Below, in pieces: positions 40,772-49,582 of a stretch of DNA of 64,000 nt; positions within the stretch are counted from its first letter, which is position 1, and every line of letters starts with the position of its first letter. The stretch lies in contig NZ_CP138200.1 in assembly GCF_050859025.1 (NCBI RefSeq), positions 620,001-684,000 on the forward strand, written 5' to 3'. The DNA comes from Wukongibacter sp050859025. Its GTDB lineage: Bacteria > Bacillota > Clostridia > Peptostreptococcales > Caminicellaceae. A model generated the notes under the pieces. It was not told where the DNA came from, did not search any database, and saw only the letters and a program-made list of their open reading frames with translations. The position numbers were made by a program, and so were the translations under genes.

Positions 40772-42721
40772 ATGTTACAAATTAAAGCATATATACAAAA
40801 ATCAAAAAGCTTATCTTTAGATGTCCTCCTAAAAAAAATATTGAAAAAATCTAAGGATAAGGTTTACTACATAGTAAGAGAATGGGTAGTAAAAATAAAA
40901 CCAGATTATATAGACATAGATATACTTAAGGATTTCAGCTCAAATATGGATTTTTTCTTTGATATATCTAATAAGAATTACTATGTGGAACAATTAGACA
41001 AATTGGAACAGATAAATAAAGTCATTTCACAAGCAGATAAAATTTGCAATCACTATTTTAACTTGCTTGGTTCTGGAGATATATTCTTAGGGAAAGATAT
41101 AAAATGGAATCAAGACTTTAAATCAGACTTTACATGGGAAAATCAATTTCATAAAAAAATAAAGATTATAGACCTAGATAGCAATGCAGATGTTAAGGTT
41201 CCTTGGGAGCTATCGAGATTTCAACATATACCTGTGTTGGGGCAAGCTTACTGGATAACTAACGATGAAAAATACTCACAGGAGTTTAAAAAACAAATAA
41301 AAGACTGGATAATTAAGAACCCTATAGAAATGTCTGTTAATTGGACATGTCCAATGGATGTAGCTATTAGAGCCTGTAATTGGATAGCTGGAATTTATTA
41401 TTTCAAAGAAAGTCAAAGCATAGATAAATTATTTTGGATTGAAGTAAATAGAAGCTTATACCTACACGGAGAGTTTATCTACAATAATCTTGAAAAGGGA
41501 ATTATTAATAACAATCATTATTTTTCAGATTTAGTCGGACTAATATGGCTAGGAATATACTTTTGTAATTTTAAAGCTATAAAAAAATCTAATGCCCCTG
41601 AAAAGTGGCTAAAATTTGGAATTCAAGAACTAGAAATAGAGATGGAAAAGCAGGTATATGAGGATGGATGTGATTATGAAGCATCCACAGCATACCATTG
41701 TCTGGTAACGGAATTACTATTATATACTACTATCTTATGTAATAAAAATTATATCTATTTTTCACCGAAATTTATGACAAGACTAGAAAAAATGTGTGAA
41801 GTAATCATGAACATTATTAAGCCAAATGGATTTATACCTCTAATTGGAGATATGGATAGCGGAAGATTTATTATATTTACTGGATATGGTAATGAGGAGA
41901 TGAGAGATTTTAGGTATTTACTAGGGGTTGCAGGAGAGTGTTTTGATAGAGATGACTTTAGATATCATTCAAGTAATAAATTGGCTGCAATATGGTTAGT
42001 AGAGAAAATACAAGAGTTCAAAGCTGATGAATATAAACTGGAGTCAATCTCTTATCCTAATGGAGGCTTACATATATTAAGAAATGACAGAGTTTACTTA
42101 ATTATAAGGTGTGGACAAAATGGGACAGCTGGATATGGCGGTCATACCCATAATGACCAACTTAGTTTTGAACTAAATGTTGATGGAGAAGATTTTATAG
42201 TAGATCCAGGAACATACGTATATACATCGGATTATAAAATGAGAAATATGTTCAGAAGTACAAGCTATCATAATACTTTGCAAATAACAGGTATGGAGCA
42301 AAACACCTTTGATGAAAAAAATCTATTTTCCCTACAGGATGAAACAAGAGCTAAGGTCCTAGCGTATGATGAATACTATTTTGAAGGCTGTCATCTAGGA
42401 TATGATAGTAAGACTGGCGTTGCGCATAAGAGAAGTATTAAACTAACAAATAATGAAATTATTATTGAAGATAAATTAAATAAGGATATACCTATTAAAA
42501 AGTATTTAAGATTGCATATATCACCTTTTGTAAAAGTAACAGAGGCAAATAATTGTATTATGCTGTCAATTGAAAGCCTTAGGATAAAATTATTTACTGA
42601 GAGTAGATATAAAATTTTAGATTCTTTATATTCGAAGGGATATGGACAAATAGAAAATACTACTGTAATCGAATATGAGATAACCAATAAAGAAAACCTT
42701 ATTCGGATTGAAATGATATAA
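40772..42721 (+). CDS. Heparinase II/III-family protein
   Basis: A 649-residue protein with the two-domain fold of heparinase II/III and alginate lyases: an alpha/alpha-toroid region (about 130-400, with WNQDFKSDFTWENQFHK, ELSRFQHIPVLGQAYW, NNNHYFSDLVGLIWLG) and a beta-sandwich (about 430-645) with GGHTHNDQLSFELNVDGEDFIVDPGTYVYTSD and STSYHNTLQITG. No signal peptide is seen, so it is probably cytoplasmic. Relatives are regular members of Gram-positive polysaccharide loci, possibly to cut or epimerise uronic-acid chains; this role is inferred. The gene follows wecC by 10 bases. Confidence 0.88.
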   Translation: MLQIKAYIQKSKSLSLDVLLKKILKKSKDKVYYIVREWVVKIKPDYIDIDILKDFSSNMDFFFDISNKNYYVEQLDKLEQINKVISQADKICNHYFNLLGSGDIFLGKDIKWNQDFKSDFTWENQFHKKIKIIDLDSNADVKVPWELSRFQHIPVLGQAYWITNDEKYSQEFKKQIKDWIIKNPIEMSVNWTCPMDVAIRACNWIAGIYYFKESQSIDKLFWIEVNRSLYLHGEFIYNNLEKGIINNNHYFSDLVGLIWLGIYFCNFKAIKKSNAPEKWLKFGIQELEIEMEKQVYEDGCDYEASTAYHCLVTELLLYTTILCNKNYIYFSPKFMTRLEKMCEVIMNIIKPNGFIPLIGDMDSGRFIIFTGYGNEEMRDFRYLLGVAGECFDRDDFRYHSSNKLAAIWLVEKIQEFKADEYKLESISYPNGGLHILRNDRVYLIIRCGQNGTAGYGGHTHNDQLSFELNVDGEDFIVDPGTYVYTSDYKMRNMFRSTSYHNTLQITGMEQNTFDEKNLFSLQDETRAKVLAYDEYYFEGCHLGYDSKTGVAHKRSIKLTNNEIIIEDKLNKDIPIKKYLRLHISPFVKVTEANNCIMLSIESLRIKLFTESRYKILDSLYSKGYGQIENTTVIEYEITNKENLIRIEMI

Positions 42722-42740
42722 ATTAACTGGAGTGAATTTT

Positions 42741-44156
42741 ATGATTATGACGGAGGTGCTAAAGAATAGTCCCCAGTTTATAAGAATTCCCTTTGAACTG
42801 ATATATAATAAGCTTCCAGAATCCTTTAGGTATAGTAGAGAGTATTTAAGGAACTATTATGAAACCTATGATTTATTAAACAAATCTCAATGGTGGTCTA
42901 AGGAAGAGCTAGAGACATATCAAATGGAACAACTAAAAAAAATAGTAAAGCATGCATATGACACAGTTCCCTATTACCATAAATTGTTCGATGAATATGG
43001 TATATACGTAAAAGATATAAAGAGCCTTGACGATATAAAAAAAATACCCTACCTTACAAAGGATATCATACATAATAATTTAGAAGATTTAATATCAAAT
43101 AAGTACAGAAAAAATAAGATAATATACGCAGTTACAGGAGGTTCTACAGGTATACCTATGGGATTATACCAATATAAGGACTATGAATATGCTAGAGAGT
43201 CAGCCTTTATTAGGTTTCTATATGACAAAATAGGATATAAGGATGGAGAGAAAGCCCTGGTTTTAAGGGGCAACATAATAAAGAGCATAAATGAAAAAAT
43301 GAATATCTTTTTTGAAATTAATTATGGGAGAAATGAATTAGTGGCATCATCCTTTCACTTAAGCGAGAAAAACTTGAAATATTATATTAGAGCTATTAAG
43401 AAATTTAAACCTGTATGCATAAAGGCATATCCATCATCACTTTACCTATTAGCAAGATACATTAAAAAGGAAAAAATCGATGATTTTGATTTTATTAAAT
43501 ATATTATATTGGCTTCAGAAAATATAAATACAACCCAAAACAAATTATTTCAAGAATTATTTAAACACGCTAGAATTTTTAGCTTTTATGGGCATACGGA
43601 GCATGCATGTATAGCTGGAGCATGTGAAGTAAGTGACTATTATCATATACAAAGTGAATATGGTTATACAGAGCTAATAAATTCCAATGACAAGTATGTA
43701 GAAAAGGAAGATGAAATTGGCGAAATAGTAGCCACTGGATTTAACAATTATGTGATGCCCTTAATAAGATATGCAACGGCTGATCTAGCTGTAAATACTA
43801 ATAAGAGTTGTAAATGCGGTAGGAATTATAAATTAATTAAAAGGCTAGAGGGTAGAAAACAAGAATTTCTCATTGATAGAAACAATGAAATAATAACCTT
43901 TACAAATCATGATGAAACCCTATGGGATGTAAAGGATAAGATGAGTGCATATCAGTATATTCAAAATAAACCGGGAAGTGTTACCCTTAATATACAGCCT
44001 AAAGAGAAATTAAGTCAATCAGAGGAATATGAAGTAAAGAAAAATTTTAAAAAGTATTATCCAAATATAGAAATTGAAATTGCCTTTGTTAAACATATTA
44101 GAAGAACAAAACGTGGGAAATTTAAATATCTTATCCAAAATGTAAAGGCTATATAG
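42741..44156 (+). CDS. CapK/PaaK-like adenylate-forming enzyme
   Basis: A 471-residue member of the phenylacetate-CoA ligase/CapK group of ANL adenylating enzymes. The N terminus (YNKLPESFRYSREYLRNYYET ... QMEQLKKIVKHAYDTVPYYHKLFDEYGI) and the nucleotide loop AVTGGSTGIPMGLYQ are typical; FSFYGHTEHACIAGACE and GEIVATGFNNYVMPLIRYATADLA continue the ANL motifs, and the C-terminal lysine segment ends RRTKRGKFKYLIQ. It would activate an organic or amino acid for transfer to the polysaccharide. ATG 42741 is chosen over GTG 42732 because GGAG lies ahead of both but fits 42741. Confidence 0.88.
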   Translation: MIMTEVLKNSPQFIRIPFELIYNKLPESFRYSREYLRNYYETYDLLNKSQWWSKEELETYQMEQLKKIVKHAYDTVPYYHKLFDEYGIYVKDIKSLDDIKKIPYLTKDIIHNNLEDLISNKYRKNKIIYAVTGGSTGIPMGLYQYKDYEYARESAFIRFLYDKIGYKDGEKALVLRGNIIKSINEKMNIFFEINYGRNELVASSFHLSEKNLKYYIRAIKKFKPVCIKAYPSSLYLLARYIKKEKIDDFDFIKYIILASENINTTQNKLFQELFKHARIFSFYGHTEHACIAGACEVSDYYHIQSEYGYTELINSNDKYVEKEDEIGEIVATGFNNYVMPLIRYATADLAVNTNKSCKCGRNYKLIKRLEGRKQEFLIDRNNEIITFTNHDETLWDVKDKMSAYQYIQNKPGSVTLNIQPKEKLSQSEEYEVKKNFKKYYPNIEIEIAFVKHIRRTKRGKFKYLIQNVKAI

Positions 44157-44184
44157 ATATATGCATTATTAGGGGCTGAGCTTA

Positions 44185-45345
44185 ATGGAATTAAGTAAGA
44201 ATATAAAGAAAATAAAAAACAGCTATTATATGTTAAAGCTGAGGGCACTAAACCATAGAATCTATTATAGAAATGGCTATGATAGGATGAAGAAAGCTAT
44301 GGAAATATATAAGAAATTCAAAGATAAGAAGCCAAGAATGCAGATATTAAATGAGATAAGATTATGTAAGAAATATTGGGGTTGTTATCCATTTCATTAC
44401 TTTAGATATGGTTTGTATAAGAAGAATAGAGAATTATCAGAAGAAGCTCTATTAGATTATATACCTGAATTTTTCTTTTATAAAATATTTTTACCTTACT
44501 ATGATTCGGATAAGTACTCAATATTGACTGAAGATAAAAATATAACTGAAGCTTTATTTAATAGATTAAACATATCTCAACCAAGGACCCTATTTAGATT
44601 AATAGCTAATAAATTTTATGATGAAGATTATAACATAATAAAATTTGATGATATTTTAAGGAAATTAAACAAGATGCAAATTCGAAAAATATTTATGAAG
44701 CCTGTGAATGGAGATGGCGGATATGGTATCTTGATTTTTCACATCAAAGACGGAGAATATTATACGAAAGATAGAATGTATCTTAATGAAGAATTGCTAA
44801 GAATATTAGGTGAACAGGCTGAATATATATTTCAAGAAGGTATAGAGCAAGACCATTCTACTGCAAAAATATATCCTAAATCTGTAAATACTTTTAGGAT
44901 AACTACAGTAAACAAGGAGGGCGAAGCCAGTATTGTTTGTGCTACCTTGAGATTAGGTAAGGATGAAATGGAAATTGACAATGGTACACAAGGTGGTATT
45001 GTACTTGGAATAGATATTGAAACTGGTAGATGTATGGAGTATGGAATAACTGAAACAGGAGAAAAGTTTTTTCGACATCCAGATAGTGGATTCATATTTA
45101 GGGATTATGAAATCACTAAATGGAATGAGATTAAAGAATTTACTATAAATTGTGCCAATAAATTACCACAATTTACTTATCTTGGATGGGACATTGCATT
45201 AACAAAGGACGGATTAACAGCCATAGAAACAAATTTAGGCTTTGGAATAGATCATTATCAAGTACCACTTGGAGGACTAAGGAGAATATTTGGAATAGAT
45301 GATCCAATGTTCTATTGGAGAAATTTACATTCAAAGTCTGTTTAA
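44185..45345 (+). CDS. Sugar-transfer-associated ATP-grasp protein
   Basis: A 386-residue protein with an ATP-grasp domain in its second half: IFMKPVNGDGGYGILIF (ATP-binding loop), EYIFQEGIEQDHSTAKIYPKSVNTFRITTVNKEGE, GTQGGIVLGIDIETG and TAIETNLGFGIDHYQVPLGG (metal-binding E/N). The first 120 residues are helical and basic. This ATP-grasp group is found in polysaccharide loci and forms amide bonds between carboxylates and amines. Neighbours on both sides are an adenylating enzyme and an AsnB-like protein, which supports modification of uronic-acid residues (inference). Confidence 0.85.
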   Translation: MELSKNIKKIKNSYYMLKLRALNHRIYYRNGYDRMKKAMEIYKKFKDKKPRMQILNEIRLCKKYWGCYPFHYFRYGLYKKNRELSEEALLDYIPEFFFYKIFLPYYDSDKYSILTEDKNITEALFNRLNISQPRTLFRLIANKFYDEDYNIIKFDDILRKLNKMQIRKIFMKPVNGDGGYGILIFHIKDGEYYTKDRMYLNEELLRILGEQAEYIFQEGIEQDHSTAKIYPKSVNTFRITTVNKEGEASIVCATLRLGKDEMEIDNGTQGGIVLGIDIETGRCMEYGITETGEKFFRHPDSGFIFRDYEITKWNEIKEFTINCANKLPQFTYLGWDIALTKDGLTAIETNLGFGIDHYQVPLGGLRRIFGIDDPMFYWRNLHSKSV

Positions 45346-45354
45346 GGAGGACAA

Positions 45355-47025
45355 ATGAAACTGGATATCAGTTCTGATTGGGAACAATATAAGGAGATTT
45401 ACGCTAAAGCAAAGGTATTTATTAATGAAAAGTTTTTTAATTCCTATGAATTTGCTAAATATATTAGCAAAATTGATTTTGATAATTTAGAAGCTGAGTT
45501 ATCAAAGGTTAATGGATTCTTTTCTTTTATAAAAAAGGAAAAAAACAAGTGCATTATTGTAAGTGACAGAGTTCGAAGTATACCTTTATTCTATACGAAA
45601 GATAGTAGTGTCTATGTGACAGATAACCTCTATGATACTGAATTAAAAAAAACATATAATGATGTTTCTAAGTTAGAGCTGCTTTTAACTGGATGCGTTA
45701 GTGGTTCAGATACGTTATACGAAGGAATTAATCAGACACAAGCAGGGGAAATAATTACAATACAGAACGATAAGATACATAGCAAGTTCTACTTTAAATT
45801 AGAACATGACTTCAATATTAATGAAGGTTTATCTATAGATGATCTAATAGATAGTCATTTAGATATCCTAAAAGTTGTATTTCAAAGATTAATAAGGTAT
45901 GCAGATGGAAGAACTATAGTAATACCTCTGAGTGGAGGATACGATTCAAGGTTAACTGCATTAATGATGAAAAAGTTAAGCTATGATAATGTTATTACAT
46001 TTACATTTGGAAGAGAGAAAAATGGTGAGAGTATACTAAGCAAGCAAGTAGCAAATGACTTAGAATATCCTTGGATTTTTATTCCATATACGAACAAATA
46101 TACTAATGAAGTATATAACACAAGAGATCATGAGGAGTATGAGAGCTTACCAGATAATCTTTTTAATATATGTCAGGATAGAGATTGGCCGGCAGTTTGG
46201 GAACTAAAGAAAAAAGGACTTGTCCCAAAGGATTCTGTTTTTGTACCAGGATATTCAGGAGATTTTTTAGCAGCATTTATGAGACCACAATGTTGGGAGA
46301 CAAATGGAGAATTTAATGAAAACATTATTGCTGACGCTATCATAGACAAGCATTATATTATGTGGAGAAGAAAAAAGGATTTTGTTAAAAAAAATATTAA
46401 GCTCTATTATAAATTAATTACTCAAATTAAGCAAAATAGAACTAGTACTTTTTATGAAGCAATTAATAACCTTAAGTATTGGGAATTTTTACAGATACAA
46501 GTAAAATATATTATTAATGCAGTAAAGGTTTATGAATTTTGGGGATACGATTGGTGGATGCCGTTATGGGATAAGGAGTATATGGATTTCTGGTTGAAGA
46601 TTCCATATAAATATTTAGAGGACAGAAGACTATACAATCAAACCGTAGCTGAGACATATTCGGAAATATCAGGGCGATCACTTGAGGAAGCATTTATTAG
46701 AGCAACGGGAAATAGAGTTCATAACCCCATAAAAGAGAGAAGTCATTTAAAGCAGTTTATAAAAGGTACACCCTTTGAAAAAATCATAAGACAAGCTTTG
46801 AGCCATGTACATAAGAGTCAAAAGACCATTGAAAAGGATGAACTAAGGCGACAGGATTGGGAGCAAGGCTATGGAAGGGTAAGTAAGGAAGTTTACGAGC
46901 AATTATATCCCTATATTGTGGGAATATCTTCGTGTAAGACCTTGGAGAAGCTTAAATATATTAGATATACAGATCAAGCAGTAGATATAAAAGTAATAAA
47001 TATGCTAGAGGAAATGAAGGGGTAA
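45355..47025 (+). CDS. Asparagine-synthetase-like protein without glutaminase cysteine
   Basis: A 556-residue protein related to asparagine synthetase B. The N-terminal third resembles the glutaminase fold (VNGFFSFIKKEKNKCIIVSDRVRSIPLFYT) but has no Cys at position 2, the nucleophile needed to release ammonia from glutamine, so it must use free ammonia or another amine. The synthetase half has the PP-loop IPLSGGYDSRLTALM for ATP. Similar proteins in O-antigen loci make uronamide or amino-acid-linked sugars. It begins 9 bases after the ATP-grasp gene. Exact product unknown. Confidence 0.85.
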   Translation: MKLDISSDWEQYKEIYAKAKVFINEKFFNSYEFAKYISKIDFDNLEAELSKVNGFFSFIKKEKNKCIIVSDRVRSIPLFYTKDSSVYVTDNLYDTELKKTYNDVSKLELLLTGCVSGSDTLYEGINQTQAGEIITIQNDKIHSKFYFKLEHDFNINEGLSIDDLIDSHLDILKVVFQRLIRYADGRTIVIPLSGGYDSRLTALMMKKLSYDNVITFTFGREKNGESILSKQVANDLEYPWIFIPYTNKYTNEVYNTRDHEEYESLPDNLFNICQDRDWPAVWELKKKGLVPKDSVFVPGYSGDFLAAFMRPQCWETNGEFNENIIADAIIDKHYIMWRRKKDFVKKNIKLYYKLITQIKQNRTSTFYEAINNLKYWEFLQIQVKYIINAVKVYEFWGYDWWMPLWDKEYMDFWLKIPYKYLEDRRLYNQTVAETYSEISGRSLEEAFIRATGNRVHNPIKERSHLKQFIKGTPFEKIIRQALSHVHKSQKTIEKDELRRQDWEQGYGRVSKEVYEQLYPYIVGISSCKTLEKLKYIRYTDQAVDIKVINMLEEMKG

Positions 47026-47064
47026 TTGGAGTAAGGCTTAGTTAACATTTGAGGGAGGATAGCA

Positions 47065-48141
47065 ATGATAGTTCAGGTAGGACCATATCCACCTCCTCAT
47101 GGTGGTATTTCAGTTTATATAAAAAGAATGAAAGAATATTTGGATCTTATGAAAATAGATAATGAAGTTTGGAATGTTAGTAGTAGAAGAACATTTTTTT
47201 CAGAAAAAAGCACCAATATAAGAAATATAAATTTGAAATATGTTCCCTTATACTACTTATTTTCGAATGAGACTAAAATAATTCATTACAGCATAAGTGG
47301 TAAAAAGACTAAATATTTTATTGGAGTATTTAATAGGACGATATTTCGGAAACGAAGGAAGATACTAACAATTCATGGAGATTGTGTGTACCTTTATAAC
47401 AATAATGATAAGATTATGACTCGGTGCTTAAATAGTTTTGATGTAATTATTTGCGTTAAGCATGGAGACAAAGAATTTCTTGAAAATAAGGGTATAACAA
47501 GTGAAATATTTGAAATACCAGCCTATATTAATCCAATAGAGAAAGAGCAGGACAGAAAAAATATTCCTAGAGAAGTTTGGAGCTTTATTGATAAATCAAA
47601 ATTTGTTATTACAGCCAATGGATGTATAAGGTTTTATAAAGAGAAAGATCTTTATGGAATAGATATGTTAATAGACTTAGTATACAGACTAAAGAAACGC
47701 AATATGGATGTAAATCTACTAATTGCATTATTAGGGGTAGAAGATCAGACTAAGGAGGAAAAAAGCTACTATAAGGAATTGAAGGATAGAATTTCAAATC
47801 TCGATTTAAAGGATAAAGTATTTATATTTGAAGTTAAGGGGACTGAATTTTATCCCATACTTCAAAAAAGTAACTTGTTTATAAGACCTACAAATACAGA
47901 TGGCGATGCAGTTTCTTTAAGGGAAGCTTTACATTTTAAAGCCCCTTCCATAGCAAGTGATGTAGTTGTAAGACCAGAAGGAACAATTCTATTTCAAAAT
48001 AGAAACAAATGTGATTTAGAGATAAAAGTTGTCGATGTCTTAAAGAATTATGATTATTATAAAAAAATAGCTGGAGAAATTAAAATCAAAGACTATGCGG
48101 TTGATGTATCAAATATATATGAAAAATTATTATGTAGGTAG
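47065..48141 (+). CDS. Glycosyltransferase family 4 protein, paralogue 1
   Basis: A 358-residue GT-B enzyme. N-terminal acceptor domain starts IVQVGPYPPPHGGISVYIKRM; the C-terminal donor domain has EFYPILQKSNLFIRPTNTDGDAVSLREAL, where the Glu of SLREAL corresponds to the E-x7-E donor motif. From about residue 155 (INPIEKEQDRKNIPREVWSFIDKSKF) to the end it is closely similar to the next gene, while the N-terminal half is not, so the two share a donor domain and differ in acceptor domain. Ribosome binding site GGGAGGAT. Confidence 0.9.
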   Translation: MIVQVGPYPPPHGGISVYIKRMKEYLDLMKIDNEVWNVSSRRTFFSEKSTNIRNINLKYVPLYYLFSNETKIIHYSISGKKTKYFIGVFNRTIFRKRRKILTIHGDCVYLYNNNDKIMTRCLNSFDVIICVKHGDKEFLENKGITSEIFEIPAYINPIEKEQDRKNIPREVWSFIDKSKFVITANGCIRFYKEKDLYGIDMLIDLVYRLKKRNMDVNLLIALLGVEDQTKEEKSYYKELKDRISNLDLKDKVFIFEVKGTEFYPILQKSNLFIRPTNTDGDAVSLREALHFKAPSIASDVVVRPEGTILFQNRNKCDLEIKVVDVLKNYDYYKKIAGEIKIKDYAVDVSNIYEKLLCR

Positions 48142-48246
48142 TACATATCTCAAAAAACTAGTAGTTACAATCTAGATCTTAAAAATTCATAGGAAAATGG
48201 ATTTTTAGGAAGCTAAAACAAGAATTTACAAAAAGATAAACGTGAA

Positions 48247-48270
48247 AAGTTTTGACTGGAATCTCTATGT
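48247..48270. repeat. Remnant of a family B repeat
   Basis: AGTTTTGACTGGAATCTCTATG matches the right end of family B copies 2 and 11; the rest is not recognisable. It lies in the 205-base gap between the two paralogous glycosyltransferase genes. Confidence 0.5.
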
Positions 48271-48346
48271 TGATATTCAACATTAAAATTTATTTAACCT
48301 TGAGGTTGGTTATCTATATCTATACATATATTTAAGGAGAAATGGC

Positions 48347-49411
48347 ATGAAAATAGGATTGTTTGGGATATATCCTCCTCCTATTGGAGGCATATCTGTC
48401 CATATAAAAAGATTATCAGCATTTTTATATAAAAAAAATATAGATGTTACTGTATACAGTAATTGTGAAAAAAAGGGTAATGAAAGCTATGTAAGAGAAG
48501 TAAAAAATAAAAAGATTCAACATATTGAGAATTTATTTAATTCAAAAGATGATATTATTCATATACATTCCCACTCATGGAAGGAAAGGGCAATATTAAC
48601 ATGCGTTTCTAAATTTTATGGAAAAATATTTATTATGACAATTCATAGCTTAAAAGAGAAGTGGGACGAATTGAATCTTATGGATAGAATCTTAGTAAAG
48701 TATGTTCTTAAATACAGTACGAAAATCATTTCCGTAGGAGTTAATGAAAAGAAAAAATTGGTTAGCTGGGGATGCTCTGAAGATAAAATAGTAGTACTGC
48801 CAGCATATATAAATCCAATTGAAATAATAGAAGATAGACAGAAGATACCTAGAGAGGTTTGGAGCTTTATTGATAAATCAAAATTCATTATTTCTGCCAA
48901 TGGCTGTATAAGATTCCATAGAGGTGAGGATTTATATGGTATTGATATGTTAATAGACTTAGTACATAGGTTAAAAAATTCCTATGATGTGAGCTTAATT
49001 ATTGCTTTACTAGACGTATATGGCCAAGGGGATGAGCAAAGAAGATACTATAAGGAGTTGAGGGAAAAAATTTCAAAGCTTAGTTTACAAGAGAAGATAT
49101 TTATATTTGAAGTTAAAGATACGGAATTTTATCCAATACTGCAAAAAAGTAATTTATTTATAAGGCCTACAAACACAGATGGAGATGCTATTTCCTTAAG
49201 AGAAGCTTTATACTTTAAGATTCCTTCAATTGCTAGTGATATAGTTGCAAGACCGAAGGGAACAATCTCATTTAAGAATAGAGACATAGATGATTTAGAA
49301 GAGAAAGTTATAGATATAATTAGAAATTATGATAAGCATAAAAGAAAATTGAAGGATATTAAAATAAAGGATTATGCACAGGATGTATTAAACCTATATG
49401 AATCTATATAA
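48347..49411 (+). CDS. Glycosyltransferase family 4 protein, paralogue 2
   Basis: A 354-residue GT-B glycosyltransferase that starts IGLFGIYPPPIGGISVHIKRLSAFL. Its C-terminal half (NPIEIIEDRQKIPREVWSFIDKSKFIISANGCIRF ... EFYPILQKSNLFIRPTNTDGDAISLREALYFKIPSIASDIVARPKG) is close to the upstream paralogue; the first 150 residues differ strongly apart from the PPPxGGIS loop. It probably uses the same nucleotide-sugar donor on another acceptor in the repeat unit. Ribosome binding site AAGGAGAA. Confidence 0.9.
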   Translation: MKIGLFGIYPPPIGGISVHIKRLSAFLYKKNIDVTVYSNCEKKGNESYVREVKNKKIQHIENLFNSKDDIIHIHSHSWKERAILTCVSKFYGKIFIMTIHSLKEKWDELNLMDRILVKYVLKYSTKIISVGVNEKKKLVSWGCSEDKIVVLPAYINPIEIIEDRQKIPREVWSFIDKSKFIISANGCIRFHRGEDLYGIDMLIDLVHRLKNSYDVSLIIALLDVYGQGDEQRRYYKELREKISKLSLQEKIFIFEVKDTEFYPILQKSNLFIRPTNTDGDAISLREALYFKIPSIASDIVARPKGTISFKNRDIDDLEEKVIDIIRNYDKHKRKLKDIKIKDYAQDVLNLYESI

Positions 49412-49438
49412 TACAAAGATACTAGGAGGTAATTAAGT

Positions 49439-49582
49439 ATGACCTGGAGACCAGAAACTTTAATATCCTATAGAGATTCCAGTCAAGGCTCTAATTTATA
49501 TACATCAAGAATCCATAGAAGCATCGGATATTTAGATATGCATAGATTAAGATTTACGAAAATAATGATGGGGTTTAGATAA
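49439..49582 (+). CDS. Small 47-residue ORF containing a family B repeat, coupled to the flippase gene
   Basis: ATG 49439 is preceded by TAGGAGGTAATTAAGT, a strong ribosome binding site, and the frame runs open to TAA 49580-49582, which overlaps the flippase start (TAATG). The predicted peptide is basic (MTWRPETLISYRDSSQ ... RLRFTKIMMGFR) and about two thirds of it is encoded by family B repeat copy 10. It may serve only to bring ribosomes to the flippase gene; it shows no family likeness. Whether the peptide is functional is unknown. Confidence 0.45.
   Translation: MTWRPETLISYRDSSQGSNLYTSRIHRSIGYLDMHRLRFTKIMMGFR
49469..49558. repeat. Family B palindromic repeat, copy 10 (right end missing)
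   Basis: CTATAGAGATTCCAGTC start, inner arms TTTATATACATCAAGAATCC / GGATATTTAGATATGCATAGATTAAG; the usual GGAATCTCTATAG end is absent. Lies inside the 47-codon ORF. Confidence 0.68.
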
